DNA from: Collinsella sp.
Lineage (GTDB): Bacteria > Actinomycetota > Coriobacteriia > Coriobacteriales > Coriobacteriaceae
Reading direction: 5' to 3'
Length of the DNA: 64,000 nucleotides
Assembly (NCBI GenBank): GCA_019419585.1
Contig: DXZQ01000008.1
Coordinates: 25,859-89,858, forward strand
The translations under genes were made by a program, and so were the position numbers. A model generated the notes under the pieces. The model ran no database searches. It saw nothing but the letters and a program-made list of their open reading frames with translations, and was not told the DNA's origin. Positions 45,247-54,187 of this stretch are shown here, piece after piece (the stretch's first letter is position 1; each line of letters opens with the position of its first letter).

Positions 45247-46215
45247 TTATTTCGCGAATAGGTTCTTGAGGTTGAACTCGGCCTGTACCGTGCGGAGCAT
45301 GAGGTCGGTGTCGTCCAGACCCAGATGCTGCTCGTTGGCGTCGGGCGCGAGGGTGCCGCGACGGCGTGCCCAGTTCTCGAGCGCGGCGGGGGCGGACTCG
45401 CGGGGGAGCGAGCGCGCGTCGGCGTCCAGGCTGCGGCAGATCTGGCGCGAGTCGATGACGATGATCTTACCCGCGCGGCGTGCCTCGGCGTAACCGTCCA
45501 GGTGAATCTTGAACCAGCTGTCCTCAAAGGCGGCGTTATGCGCCATGTACGGGTACTTCTCCATAAGCTTGAGCAGCTGCTTTTGCAGCTCCTTGTTCTC
45601 GCGGAAGGGCGTTTTGCCGTCGATGTCGTCCCAGGTAATGTGGTGGATATTCGACAGCGGCACATCTTCGCCGCGGTAGATGTCGGGCAGGCCGCAGTAG
45701 TGTGCCTCGGCGTCATGCGGGACGGCGTCGCTGGTGAGCTCCATGATCTCCCAGCCCACGTTGATGATATAGCCGCGCTCGGGTGCACGGCCGGTGGTCT
45801 CGATGTCGATACCGAGCACGGTGCCCTGGATGGGCTTGCGGGCGTAGGCCACGCCGAGCGCGTCGCGGTCGCCGCGGATTTCGCGCATAACGGACGCGGC
45901 GGTGCGCTTTTGCATCTTGCCGATGGCGGCGCAGGTGTCGGCATCGGACAGGCCGCGCGAGAGCGTCGCGGGCGTCACGTTGCGCAGACGCGCCTCGCCA
46001 ATCTGGTCGCACAGGTCGCGGTTGCGGTCGGCCAGGTCGCGCACGGTGGCAAAGTCGAAGCCGGGGTCGCCCTCGGCGGTAAAGTACTCGGTCTCGAGCA
46101 CCTTGAGGGCCTCCTCGCCCTTCTGGCGCTCGGACTCCATGGCGCCGTGGTCGCCGTAGATAAACATGGGGATAAACGGCTGGCGCTCGTATTCGAGTGC
46201 TTGCGATACGTTCAT
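45247..46215 (-). CDS. DnaQ-fold (DEDD) 3'-5' exonuclease-like protein
   Basis: 322 residues. The exonuclease core is in the C-terminal half: I-D-I-E-T-T-G (Exo I, residues ~135-141), H-N-A-A-F-E-D-S-W-F (Exo II, ~230) and a late H-L-G-L-D-D-T-D (Exo III, ~300), giving a DEDDh-type site. The N-terminal ~125 residues are helical and unassigned. It may trim RNA or DNA; it lacks polymerase or helicase partners here. The end N-L-K-N-L-F-A-K is tidy, and a terminator follows. Confidence 0.78.
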   Translation of the reverse strand: MNVSQALEYERQPFIPMFIYGDHGAMESERQKGEEALKVLETEYFTAEGDPGFDFATVRDLADRNRDLCDQIGEARLRNVTPATLSRGLSDADTCAAIGKMQKRTAASVMREIRGDRDALGVAYARKPIQGTVLGIDIETTGRAPERGYIINVGWEIMELTSDAVPHDAEAHYCGLPDIYRGEDVPLSNIHHITWDDIDGKTPFRENKELQKQLLKLMEKYPYMAHNAAFEDSWFKIHLDGYAEARRAGKIIVIDSRQICRSLDADARSLPRESAPAALENWARRRGTLAPDANEQHLGLDDTDLMLRTVQAEFNLKNLFAK

Positions 46216-46386
46216 ATGCTACTCCTTGGACGGGCCGCGTTGTGCGGCTCGAGGTTACTGAGTTATGGCGAGATGATAGTTTACCATAGGCAACTATTGG
46301 CACCGCGCCCGGGACAACTACAATACCCTAGTTGACCGCTAGGACTTTTACAATGCTGCCGAAAGACACGAAAGGTTCCATCCGTC

Positions 46387-47475
46387 ATGGATTTACTGAT
46401 TGATATTCTGCTCGACGCCGGCAAGGACACGCTGTCGCTGGTGCCGTTTTTGTTGGTGACGTATCTTGCTCTCGAGACACTTGAGCACGTTGCGGGCGAC
46501 CGCGTCAACGGCGCTATCAAGCGTGCTGGTGCCGCGGGTCCCGTGGTTGGCTCGCTGCTGGGCATGGTGCCGCAGTGCGGCTTTTCGGCCATGGCGGCCA
46601 CGCTGTACGCCGGCCGTGTCGTGACCTTGGGCACGTTGGTGGCGGTGTTCCTTTCGACCTCCGACGAGATGCTGCCGCTGTTGCTTGCCGAGCAGGTTCC
46701 CGTGCAGACTATGGCGATGCTTTTGGCTTCGAAAGCGCTGATCGCACTGGTCACGGGTTTTATCGTGGACGCTGCCATTCGCGGCCTGCGCCGTAACGCC
46801 CGCGCGCACGCGGCGATTCGCCGTACCGTGCTGGGAACCGCGGCCAATCCGGCCCACGTGAACTGCGCGCACGACGACCACAGCGGCGGTGACATCATCG
46901 ACGAGGTGGCCGAGGCGGGCGTGAGCGCCGACCACATCCACGAGCTGTGCGAGCGCGACCATTGCGGATGTGATGAAGACGAAGACGAGCACGAACACGG
47001 ACATGGCCACGATCACGGTCATGAGGGCGAACATGAACACCATGATGGTCACGGTCACTCTCACTCCCACGAAGGGACGCCTGTCCTGTCGATCATCCGC
47101 AGTGCGATCTCGCACACCGTGCAGGTCTCGGTATTCATTTTTCTGGTGACGCTGATTCTGGTCGCCGTGCTCGAGACGTTCGGCGAGTCCGCGATCGAGC
47201 AGTTCCTGCGCGGCAACGAGACACTCGCTGTCCTGGGTTCGGCGCTTGTCGGGCTGATTCCCAATTGCTCGGCGAGCGTGGTCATTACACAGCTGTATCT
47301 GGAAGGCGCGCTGCAACTGGCGCCGATGCTCGCCGGCACGCTCATTTCCGCCGGCGTGGGTTATCTGGTGCTGTTCCGCACCAACCGCAGCGCCCGCGAA
47401 AATGCCGTGTTCCTGATCATGATGTACGTCATCGGCGCTGGCTGGGGCCTCATCCTCTCCGCCGTTGGCCTCTAA
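46387..47475 (+). CDS. Putative manganese (divalent metal) exporter with His-rich loop
   Basis: 362 residues and about nine to ten membrane segments in two homologous halves. The repeated L-L-G-M-V-P-Q-C-G-F-S and V-G-L-I-P-N-C-S-A-S motifs match the ArsP-like 'putative manganese transporter' family (DUF2899). A central cytoplasmic loop (~175-230) is extremely His/Asp/Glu-rich (H-E-H-G-H-G-H-D-H-G-H), suiting metal buffering. The substrate is not proven; Mn or Zn are candidates. The gene has its own terminator. Confidence 0.82.
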   Translation: MDLLIDILLDAGKDTLSLVPFLLVTYLALETLEHVAGDRVNGAIKRAGAAGPVVGSLLGMVPQCGFSAMAATLYAGRVVTLGTLVAVFLSTSDEMLPLLLAEQVPVQTMAMLLASKALIALVTGFIVDAAIRGLRRNARAHAAIRRTVLGTAANPAHVNCAHDDHSGGDIIDEVAEAGVSADHIHELCERDHCGCDEDEDEHEHGHGHDHGHEGEHEHHDGHGHSHSHEGTPVLSIIRSAISHTVQVSVFIFLVTLILVAVLETFGESAIEQFLRGNETLAVLGSALVGLIPNCSASVVITQLYLEGALQLAPMLAGTLISAGVGYLVLFRTNRSARENAVFLIMMYVIGAGWGLILSAVGL

Positions 47476-47490
47476 GTGGGCCTAAAAAAT

Positions 47491-47559
47491 GGGCTTCAAA
47501 TAGCCATGCTCAGCGCCTGCGCAATGCGGCGACGCATGGCATTTTGAAGCCCGTTTTTT
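47491..47559 (+). terminator. Terminator of the metal exporter gene
   Basis: GGGCTTCAAATAGCCATGC (47491-47509) pairs with 47534-47552 with one bulge, followed by six T residues. Confidence 0.8.
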
Positions 47560-47597
47560 GTTGAGCCATGGATTCCGAGCGCTCACACCGCTCAAAA

Positions 47598-47637
47598 CAA
47601 AAAGGCAGATTTCCGGGCATATCCCAAAAATCTACCT
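47598..47637 (-). terminator. Terminator of the YaiI-like gene
   Basis: On the minus strand AGGTAGATTT pairs with AAATCTGCCT (one mismatch) and is followed by TTTTTG. It begins four bases after the gene's stop. Confidence 0.7.
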
Positions 47638-47640
47638 TGT

Positions 47641-48123
47641 TTAGCGTAACAGCTCGGTGAGGTTGCGCTTAAAGCGGGCGCGGTCTTCGCTGGTGAAGGC
47701 TGCCGGTCCGCGGGTGCGACCGCCGGCGCGACGCACCTTCTTTTCCTCGTGACGAATAAACAGCTGCATGTCGATGGTCGCCTTGTCGTACACGCGCCCG
47801 CGCACGCCGATTGCGGCGGCATCGCGGCCGAGCACCATGCTCGCCAGGCCAACGTCCTGCGTCACGACCACGTCGCCCGCCTGCAGGCGTTCGACAATGG
47901 CAAAGTCGGCACTATCGGCGCCAACGCTCACATCGAGCGTGGTGACCCAAAAGCCGCGTCGCGCGTGCTCGGTATCGCGCGGATCGTCGCGGCGAATGTG
48001 GCGTTCCAGGTTTTGCGTGCTGTTTCCGGCGATTACCACGGCAACGCCCGCCCGCCGCGCGCAGTCGATTGACTCGCGCGTAACCGGGCAGGCGTCGGCA
48101 TCAATAAAGAGCGTTCTTGGCAT
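47641..48123 (-). CDS. YaiI/YqxD (DUF188) family protein
   Basis: 160 residues, the usual length. The N-terminal F-I-D-A-D-A-C-P-V is the family signature, and later G-D-V-V-V-T-Q-D and R-G-R-V-Y matches the PIN-like nuclease fold. The C-terminus (F-K-R-N-L-T-E-L-L) is also typical. The biochemical role is unknown in all members. It starts directly after the stop of the HdeD-like gene, so they are translationally coupled. Confidence 0.9.
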   Translation of the reverse strand: MPRTLFIDADACPVTRESIDCARRAGVAVVIAGNSTQNLERHIRRDDPRDTEHARRGFWVTTLDVSVGADSADFAIVERLQAGDVVVTQDVGLASMVLGRDAAAIGVRGRVYDKATIDMQLFIRHEEKKVRRAGGRTRGPAAFTSEDRARFKRNLTELLR

Positions 48124-48726
48124 CTAGTGCACCAGTTTGCCAAATTGAATAGCGCGAACAATCAGCGTCACGCCAAACACCAGCAGCGCGGCGCCGCTAA
48201 AGATGACGAGCATCTTGGCCGACCACAGCGGATAGATAAACACGAACATGCCCGCGATGATGGAGAGTGCGCCGCTCAGGATGGCGAGGGCGCGGTTGGC
48301 GGAAAGCTCGGATTCCAGAATCGACATGACGCCCTCGACGATCCAGCCAAAGCCGGCGACGACCACCACGAGCGTGGTGAGCGTCGCGGTCGAGAAGGCC
48401 TGGTTGCGCAGGATTATGACGCCGCCCAGAATGATGAGCAGGTTGGAGATGATGCTCGTAACGCGCCAGCCGGTGGGTAGCAGCGGCTCGAAAACAGCGG
48501 TAAACAGCCTGATCGCGGCCGTGATCACAAAGTAGATGCCCAAGACGGTCGTCAGGAAGACGAGGGACTTGGCGGGCGCAAACAGCAGTGCGATGCCGGC
48601 GACGAGCGCCAAGACGCCCGTGATGGCGTAAATCCAGCGTACGGCCTTGACGGCCTTGCCTGCCATGCTTTTCTCGTCAAATCCAAACGCGCTCGATTGC
48701 TTGTCATCGTTCTTAAAGATGCCCAT
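48124..48726 (-). CDS. HdeD/DUF308 family membrane protein
   Basis: 200 residues with six membrane segments in three similar pairs, each pair with a W or G-rich turn, as in DUF308. The first ~25 residues are soluble and charged. HdeD of E. coli is linked to acid resistance; the role here is unknown. GAAAGGAGA precedes the start. Confidence 0.85.
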   Translation of the reverse strand: MGIFKNDDKQSSAFGFDEKSMAGKAVKAVRWIYAITGVLALVAGIALLFAPAKSLVFLTTVLGIYFVITAAIRLFTAVFEPLLPTGWRVTSIISNLLIILGGVIILRNQAFSTATLTTLVVVVAGFGWIVEGVMSILESELSANRALAILSGALSIIAGMFVFIYPLWSAKMLVIFSGAALLVFGVTLIVRAIQFGKLVH

Positions 48727-48961
48727 AATGTCTCCTTTCCGTGTGGCGTAAGCCTTGATCGTTACAACCAGTATCGCTTAAAGGCGCTGGCGTATGGGTC
48801 GGGGAGGGCGAAACGTAACCCAAAGGTCCCGAATTGTTTCCGTTGTTCCCCACGTCGCGATTTTCTGTTCAACAGGTGTAGAACATTGCAGCCCTGTTCG
48901 TTATTGCCTACGTTTTGGGTTAGATTCTCCTAAGAACAATTGCCCGAAATTGGGGGTCCCT

Positions 48962-49633
48962 ATGAACGAAGCAGTTCCCGAGGCGCCGGTAAGCGCTGAG
49001 TCGATGGCAAAGCAGGGTTGCGAAAAGCTCGGCTTGGGCGCGTTTGACGCGCTGGTCCGCCGCGCCCGTACGTGCCGCCGTTTTGACGAGTCCATGCGCG
49101 TGCCGCGCGAGTTTTTGCTCGAGCTGGCGGAACTGGCGCACCTGGCTCCCTGCGGCGCCAATGCTCAGCGTCTGCGTTTTCATGTGGTGAGCGGTGCCGA
49201 GGATTGCGCGCGTGTATTTGATGAGCTTGCATGGGCCGGCGCGCTTAAGGATTGGTCGGGTCCTGCCGAGGGCGAGCGTCCGACCGGCTACATCGCGATT
49301 CTTGCCGAGCGCGCTGTTCCGGGTAAGCCCGCCGCGCTTATCACCGAGGTCGACACGGGCATTGCCGCGCAGACGATGATGCTCGCCGCTCGCAGCGCCA
49401 CGCCCGAGGTGGCAGCCTGCATGTTCAAGGCCTTTACGCCCCACGCGATCGATGCTATGGGGCTCGATAACGACAAGTATGAGCTCAAGCTGATCATGGC
49501 TTTTGGCGTGCCGGCCGAGACGCAGATGATCGATGCGATCGATTCCAACCCCGACGGCTCAATTAATTACTGGCGTGACGATGCGCAGGTGCACCACGTA
49601 CCCAAGCGCCCGCTCGCCGACGTGCTGGTGTAG
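48962..49633 (+). CDS. Nitroreductase family flavoprotein
   Basis: 223 residues. ATG 48962 is used, with GGGGGT six bases upstream; upstream in-frame sequence looks non-coding. R-A-R-T-C-R-R-F-D near residue 30 (FMN-binding Arg pair) and L-A-P-C-G-A-N-A-Q-R near 65 fit the nitroreductase fold. T-G-I-A-A-Q-T-M-M-L-A-A in the middle and L-I-M-A-F-G-V-P-A-E near 180 complete it. It should reduce nitro compounds or quinones with NAD(P)H and FMN; the physiological substrate is unknown. Confidence 0.88.
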   Translation: MNEAVPEAPVSAESMAKQGCEKLGLGAFDALVRRARTCRRFDESMRVPREFLLELAELAHLAPCGANAQRLRFHVVSGAEDCARVFDELAWAGALKDWSGPAEGERPTGYIAILAERAVPGKPAALITEVDTGIAAQTMMLAARSATPEVAACMFKAFTPHAIDAMGLDNDKYELKLIMAFGVPAETQMIDAIDSNPDGSINYWRDDAQVHHVPKRPLADVLV

Positions 49634-49663
49634 CTGAGCGTCACCGCGGCGTGATCAGACGGT

Positions 49664-49703
49664 AAACCACCACAAAGGTGCCTGTCCCCTTTGTGGTGGT
49701 ACG
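49664..49703. repeat. ACCACCACAAAGG palindrome
   Basis: ACCACCACAAAGG (49666-49678) and its exact inverse (49688-49700) enclose a nine-base loop containing GTCC. The same family occurs at 63782-63816. It lies just after the nitroreductase gene without a T-run. Confidence 0.7.
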
Positions 49704-49715
49704 AGGGGAGAGCGT

Positions 49716-50258
49716 GTGGCAGATCTGTATTTGGTGCGGCATGGGCAGACTGAGCTCAATGTGCAGAGCATTTTGCAGGGCTGGCACGATTCGCCGCTTA
49801 CGGCGCACGGGCGCGAGCAGGCGCTGACGGCGCGTACGGCGTTTGCGGCGCGTGGCGTGGCCTTTGATCATGTGTATTCCTCGCCGTTGGGCCGGGCGCG
49901 GCATACGGCCGAGCTTATCGTTGGCGAGGGCCGTTCCATTGAGCTGGTCGATGACCTGCGTGAGTGGCATTTTGGCTCGCTGGAGGGCACATCAAATCGC
50001 GAGATGCCGCCGCAGCCCTGGGGCGATTATCCGGTGGCCTTTGGCGGCGAGTCGGAAGTGCAGCTTCAGTCGCGCATGGTCGCGGCGCTGTCCCGTATTA
50101 TGGCCCGGCCGCAGCACGACTGCGTGCTGGCGGTTTCCCACGGCTCAGCCTGCCAGGAGTTTCTTGAGTATGTGACTTGCGGGGGAGAGCTACCCGACAA
50201 CGGTGCCGTGCTTCATTTTGGCTATTGCGACGGGGCGTTTTCGCTCTTGGGTTGGTAA
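49716..50258 (+). CDS. Histidine phosphatase family protein (1 of 2)
   Basis: 180 residues starting at GTG 49716 behind GGGGAGAG. The phospho-acceptor L-V-R-H-G-Q-T is at residues 6-12, the second His in V-S-H-G-S near 138, the catalytic acid around E-W-H-F-G near 85, and a conserved Arg in S-S-P-L-G-R-A near 55. It belongs to the phosphoglycerate-mutase-like superfamily and is too short for a glycolytic mutase, so a small-molecule phosphatase is likely. It is followed directly by a paralogue. Confidence 0.88.
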   Translation: MADLYLVRHGQTELNVQSILQGWHDSPLTAHGREQALTARTAFAARGVAFDHVYSSPLGRARHTAELIVGEGRSIELVDDLREWHFGSLEGTSNREMPPQPWGDYPVAFGGESEVQLQSRMVAALSRIMARPQHDCVLAVSHGSACQEFLEYVTCGGELPDNGAVLHFGYCDGAFSLLGW

Positions 50259-50275
50259 CGAACGAAAGGACCCCT

Positions 50276-50911
50276 ATGAATAAAGATCTGTATCTGGTCC
50301 GTCATGGACAGACGATATTCAACCTTAAGCGTATCATTCAGGGGTGGAGTGACTCGCCGCTTACGCAGCTGGGTTGCGACCAGGCGGCGCGCGCCGGCAT
50401 GTTTTTACGTGCGCGCGGCATTGAGCCCGATCATGCCTACACCTCTACGCTTCATCGCACCGAGCAGACTATCGCCAACTTGTGGCCGGGCTTGGCGTAC
50501 GAGCGCCTGGACGGCCTGCGTGAGTGGTTCTTTGGCGACTTTGAGGCCGAGCGCGTGATGCTTATGCCCGAGCGCCCGTGGCGCGACTTCTATCGGCAGT
50601 TTGGCGGCGAGGGCCAGATCCAGGTGCGCACGCGCATGGTGGCGACGCTGACCGAACTCATGCGACGCCCGGACCACGAGTGCGTCCTTGCGGTGAGCCA
50701 CGGATCGGCCATCAAGGAGTTCATGGACCATACCAAGGGCGCGGCGGCCGATGAACGCGATCGCGTTCCGGGCAACTGCTCGGTGCTACACTTTGCGTTT
50801 GACGACGAATCCGACACGTTTGAGCTGGTCGAAGTCTTTACGCAGGAGGATTACGCGCGCGAGCTGGGGCTTGAACCGCTCGTGGCTACTGCGGGTCCGC
50901 AGCGCGGATAA
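50276..50911 (+). CDS. Histidine phosphatase family protein (2 of 2)
   Basis: 211 residues. ATG 50276 has GAAAGGA upstream. L-V-R-H-G-Q-T (6-12), T-S-T-L-H-R-T (~57), E-W-F-F-G (~86) and V-S-H-G-S (~142) mirror the preceding gene, with a longer C-terminal part. Tandem duplication is clear; the different mid-regions suggest different substrates. A strong hairpin terminator lies 47 bases downstream. Confidence 0.88.
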   Translation: MNKDLYLVRHGQTIFNLKRIIQGWSDSPLTQLGCDQAARAGMFLRARGIEPDHAYTSTLHRTEQTIANLWPGLAYERLDGLREWFFGDFEAERVMLMPERPWRDFYRQFGGEGQIQVRTRMVATLTELMRRPDHECVLAVSHGSAIKEFMDHTKGAAADERDRVPGNCSVLHFAFDDESDTFELVEVFTQEDYARELGLEPLVATAGPQRG

Positions 50912-50957
50912 CGCGAGCGCGACGGCACGGGTCGCCGGCATACTTCTCGACGCAAAA

Positions 50958-51000
50958 GGGGCGGAGATGCATGTGCCTGCTGCATCTCCGCCCCCTGTTT
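50958..51000. terminator. Bidirectional-type terminator between convergent genes
   Basis: GGGGCGGAGATGCA (50958-50971) and its exact inverse (50981-50994) form a 14-bp stem. CTGTTTGTTG follows on the plus strand and TTTTGCG on the minus strand. Confidence 0.8.
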
Positions 51001-51039
51001 GTTGAGCTGCCGATTTTTGTGCTGGGCGGTCTGGTCTTG

Positions 51040-51723
51040 CTAGAACCGCGCGACCTGGTGCGTGAGCAGACCTGTCGGAACTTGCGGCGCGGCGCCGCTG
51101 ACCTGCGCGGCGGGGAAGAGCACGGCAACGGTAAAGTTGAACGGCTCCTTGCCGGTGTACGTTCCGGCGGCACGGGCCTCATCGGCCAGCAGCTGCGACG
51201 CCCCGGTCAGAGCGGCGGCGTAGGCGGGGTCGTCGGTCAGTACCGGCTCCGGTGCTTGGTCGAGCATAGCGCGGATGGCCCCGACGGCGTCCTCGCGCTT
51301 GACTTCCCACGCGCGGTGCGTAATGCCCGCGGGGTCGGTGACGGCGTAGAGCGACGCGCCCTCTTTGGCGGCGCCCAGGATGATATCCATGACGGGCGAG
51401 GCCTCGTAGGCGAGCGACACGGGGCGCGGCTGCACCTTGAGCTCGGCGATCGCGCGCGCGGCGGCGGCCACGTCGGCGCTGGCATCGCCCTTGCCGTCCG
51501 CAAGTACACTCGTCGGGCAGATCGCCACGACACCCGTCACGCGACCCAGCTCGCCCGAGCATTCGTACACGTAATACGCCGCACCCGGGTCCTTGAGCAT
51601 TAGGCCGTCAGCAATGGCGCCGCGCAGGGCGTCGTTGCCGCTCAGGATACCGCCCATCGCAGGCAGCGCCTCGAGCACACGGTCCTGAGCCGGGCGGATG
51701 CAGGGAAACGGAAGTGCTTTCAT
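51040..51723 (-). CDS. Short DUF1015-like protein
   Basis: 227 residues, about half the length of DUF1015 proteins. F-P-C-I-R-P-A at the N-terminus, A-Y-Y-V-Y-E-C-S-G near residue 48, and an A-V-T-D-P-A-G-I-T-H-R-A-W-E-V block near 125 align with that family (SerK-like). The A-D-G-H-H-R motif of full-length members is replaced by T-D-D-P-A-Y-A-A-A near 165. The nucleotide/phosphate site may thus be lost. Whether it is an active enzyme is doubtful. It stands alone. Confidence 0.6.
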   Translation of the reverse strand: MKALPFPCIRPAQDRVLEALPAMGGILSGNDALRGAIADGLMLKDPGAAYYVYECSGELGRVTGVVAICPTSVLADGKGDASADVAAAARAIAELKVQPRPVSLAYEASPVMDIILGAAKEGASLYAVTDPAGITHRAWEVKREDAVGAIRAMLDQAPEPVLTDDPAYAAALTGASQLLADEARAAGTYTGKEPFNFTVAVLFPAAQVSGAAPQVPTGLLTHQVARF

Positions 51724-51762
51724 GGGCGGTCCTAACGCGCGAGTCGGTTTGTTCGCGGCTTA

Positions 51763-52983
51763 TTATGCCCCAACTTGGCCGCTTGCGTCCCAGAGCGTGT
51801 TATCGGCAAGCACGATGAGCACGTTTTGGCAGCGAACGATATCGGCATGGGGCACATACTCGTCGGGCTTGTGGGCGAGCGCGAGCGAGCCTGGGCCATA
51901 GCTCATGCAGTTACGGTTACCCGTCTTGCCGGCAATGACGGCAGTGTCGGTGTAGCCGGTAAAGAAGCCGACGGTCGTATCCGTGCCCGTTACATCGTCT
52001 GCTGCGCACTTGAGTGCAGCTAGAAGGGGAGAGACCGGATCGCGCTCGATGGCGGGGCGGTCGCCCGTCACGGTGTAGCTGCCATGGCAACCGGGAACGG
52101 TGGCTTCGGCGACGGCGATGGCATGCTCGACCATATTGATTGCGGCGGCCGTATCGGTCGGCGGGGTCAGGCGCATGTCGACCCAAACTTTGGCGCGGTC
52201 GGGTACGACGTAGGGGCGATATCCGCCCTCGATTTGGCCAAACGTGATGGTCGAAGGCCCCAGCTCATCGTGCGCGGGCAGCGCCGCAAACGCGCGACGA
52301 AGCGAACACACGACCTCGGCCATGGCGGCGACGGCATCCGCGCCCTTCCAAGGCTGGCTCGCATGCGCCGTCACGCCAGCCATTTCAATCTCGAACCACG
52401 TGCGACCCTTGTGCGCCACCTGGATCTGTCCGTCGGTGGGTTCGGTGTCCAGCACCCATTCGCGCGAGCCGACCCAGCCAGCATCGATCGCGGCCTCTGA
52501 GCCGCGCATGAAGTCTTCCTCGTCGACCGAGCAGATGAGCGAAAAGCCGCGGCGTGGCAGCGCGCCATCCGCCGCCACGCGTTCGAGCGTATGGACCAGT
52601 GCGGCAATGGCGCAGGCCAGGCCACCCTTCATATCGCAGGCACCGCGGCCATAGAGTTTATCGTCGCGCACAACCGCCCCAAGCGGTGCGATGTCTGCGT
52701 CCCAGCCATCGCCCAAGGTGACGGTATCCATGTGGCAGATATAGATCAGCCGCGGCTCGTCGCTTTGGCCCGGCACGGTGACTTTAAGGTTGCGGCGCCC
52801 GGGCAGCACTTCGAGCTCCTCAATCTGCACGGCATCGAGCGCAGAACTATCAAGTTGTGCCAGCTGCTGCTCAATGAGCCTCTTAATGAAGCGCTCGATC
52901 TCGTCCTCATACGCGCCCGGGTCTGAGCTTTCGATCCGCACAAGCTCCTGCGCAAGCCGCCAGGCAAAGTCCTCATCAACCAT
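51763..52983 (-). CDS. M20 family metallopeptidase (ArgE/DapE/CPG2 type)
   Basis: 406 residues. ATG 52983 is chosen because GTGAGG is seven bases upstream; the earlier in-frame codon lacks a site. Ligand motifs are I-C-H-M-D-T-V near residue 80, G-A-C-D-M-K-G-G near 112, D-E-E-D-F near 153 and D-T-E-P-T-D near 178. The dimerisation domain starts at G-V-T-A-H-A-S. It hydrolyses an N-acyl-amino acid or peptide bond; the substrate is undetermined. Confidence 0.88.
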   Translation of the reverse strand: MVDEDFAWRLAQELVRIESSDPGAYEDEIERFIKRLIEQQLAQLDSSALDAVQIEELEVLPGRRNLKVTVPGQSDEPRLIYICHMDTVTLGDGWDADIAPLGAVVRDDKLYGRGACDMKGGLACAIAALVHTLERVAADGALPRRGFSLICSVDEEDFMRGSEAAIDAGWVGSREWVLDTEPTDGQIQVAHKGRTWFEIEMAGVTAHASQPWKGADAVAAMAEVVCSLRRAFAALPAHDELGPSTITFGQIEGGYRPYVVPDRAKVWVDMRLTPPTDTAAAINMVEHAIAVAEATVPGCHGSYTVTGDRPAIERDPVSPLLAALKCAADDVTGTDTTVGFFTGYTDTAVIAGKTGNRNCMSYGPGSLALAHKPDEYVPHADIVRCQNVLIVLADNTLWDASGQVGA

Positions 52984-53137
52984 ATGCAACCTCACAATCA
53001 GTTTGCTTTCCAAACCGATTGTAAGCCTCCTGAGAGATCCGCGACGTGGGCGTGGCAGTATTTACCGTTCGCAGGCCGAGCCAGTGCGTTTGCCGTCCGA
53101 GCGGGTTCACAAGCGACGCAGCGGGTACGTACCCTTC

Positions 53138-54187
53138 ATGGACGACATGCTGTGCGACATATCTGCTTTTCGGTATCACCGGATACCCCCACAGGTCTTG
53201 GCAATAATGCCGGACCTGCCTGATTCTGTAGACGATCCGCGCAGGGAGCACCTATGTGAGCATCCGCTCGTCACGCATTTCCTGGGCACCCCGTTACACG
53301 TGTTGGCGCAGGGCAGCTGCGGACGTAAGGGCGATCTCATTGTCAGGCATGTTTGGAACGGGGAGAGGCCGTTTGATTCCATGCGACAGACAGAGTTTGG
53401 CCTCGATGTCGCGTCCCCGCTCTTTACCCTGCTGACCCTGGCTTCCTCGGTCTCAAACGAGCGTTTAATCATGTGCATGTATGAGATGTGCGGCACCTTT
53501 GCCGTGTGCAAGATTGCGCCTCAGGTAAAGTCGGCACTTGTGCAGGCATATGGGGACCGGTGGGGTGACGCACGGTTGGGTTGGGAAAATGTAAAGGATG
53601 TCTCGGGGAATCCAACGGACCTGTGGAAACGACCGCCCTTGATCGAGTTCTCTGAACTTACAGAGTTCGCCGATAAGATCCGGGGGCTCCGCGGCGCTAA
53701 ATCGTTCACACGTGCCGCGAAATGCATTACGGGGGTGGCGGCATCGCCGCTTGAGGTCCAGGCTTCGATGCTGTTTGGCCTTACGAGGTTGCGCGGCGGC
53801 GAAGGGCTGCGCCTTACCAATAACGTTGAGATTCGTATGACGCGCAGCGCCCGCCTGATTTCGGGGCTTGATAGGCGCTATGCCGATATCCTGCTGGCAA
53901 ATAAGGACGGCAGTCGAGAGTGTCTGGTTGAATGCCAAGGTAAAGCCATTCACGGATCCATTGAATCCAAGATTTCGGACTCCGATCGAACGACGGCGCT
54001 GCAAGCGATGGGATATCCCGTCATTCTGATGACCTATGGTCAGCTGGCCGACTCCGATGCCTTCCGCGTGGTGATGGAGCTCATCATGTCCTATCTCGAT
54101 GTGCCGCTGAAAGACAAGACGCCGCGACAGCAGGAGCTCGAACGGCGGCTTCGTGAGGAGATTTTTATCGATTGGGCAGGAATGTAG
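53138..54187 (+). CDS. DUF559/Vsr-like endonuclease-fold protein (paralogue)
   Basis: About 349 residues. ATG 53138 is chosen because upstream in-frame sequence is antisense to the peptidase gene; ATG 53147 is also possible and no strong ribosome site is seen. D-I-S-A-F-R-Y-H-R resembles the start of DUF559/AbiEi-like proteins. V-A-S-P-L-F-T-L-L near residue 90 and S-P-L-E-V-Q near 205 mark the same domains as in the 43.5-kb gene. The nuclease-like end has Y-A-D-I-L-L, L-V-E-C-Q-G-K-A-I-H and G-Y-P-V-I-L-M-T. ECQ-x-K rather than EYN-G suggests the two copies differ in activity. Function is unknown. Confidence 0.62.
   Translation: MDDMLCDISAFRYHRIPPQVLAIMPDLPDSVDDPRREHLCEHPLVTHFLGTPLHVLAQGSCGRKGDLIVRHVWNGERPFDSMRQTEFGLDVASPLFTLLTLASSVSNERLIMCMYEMCGTFAVCKIAPQVKSALVQAYGDRWGDARLGWENVKDVSGNPTDLWKRPPLIEFSELTEFADKIRGLRGAKSFTRAAKCITGVAASPLEVQASMLFGLTRLRGGEGLRLTNNVEIRMTRSARLISGLDRRYADILLANKDGSRECLVECQGKAIHGSIESKISDSDRTTALQAMGYPVILMTYGQLADSDAFRVVMELIMSYLDVPLKDKTPRQQELERRLREEIFIDWAGM

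Noticed and set aside
48904..48926. TTGCCT and TAGATT upstream of the nitroreductase gene as a promoter.
   Set aside because: The spacer is only 11 bases.
52778..53137. Extension of the second DUF559-like protein by 120 residues.
   Set aside because: The extension is antisense to the M20 peptidase and is Ser/Arg-rich. The paralogue at 43.5 kb does not have it.
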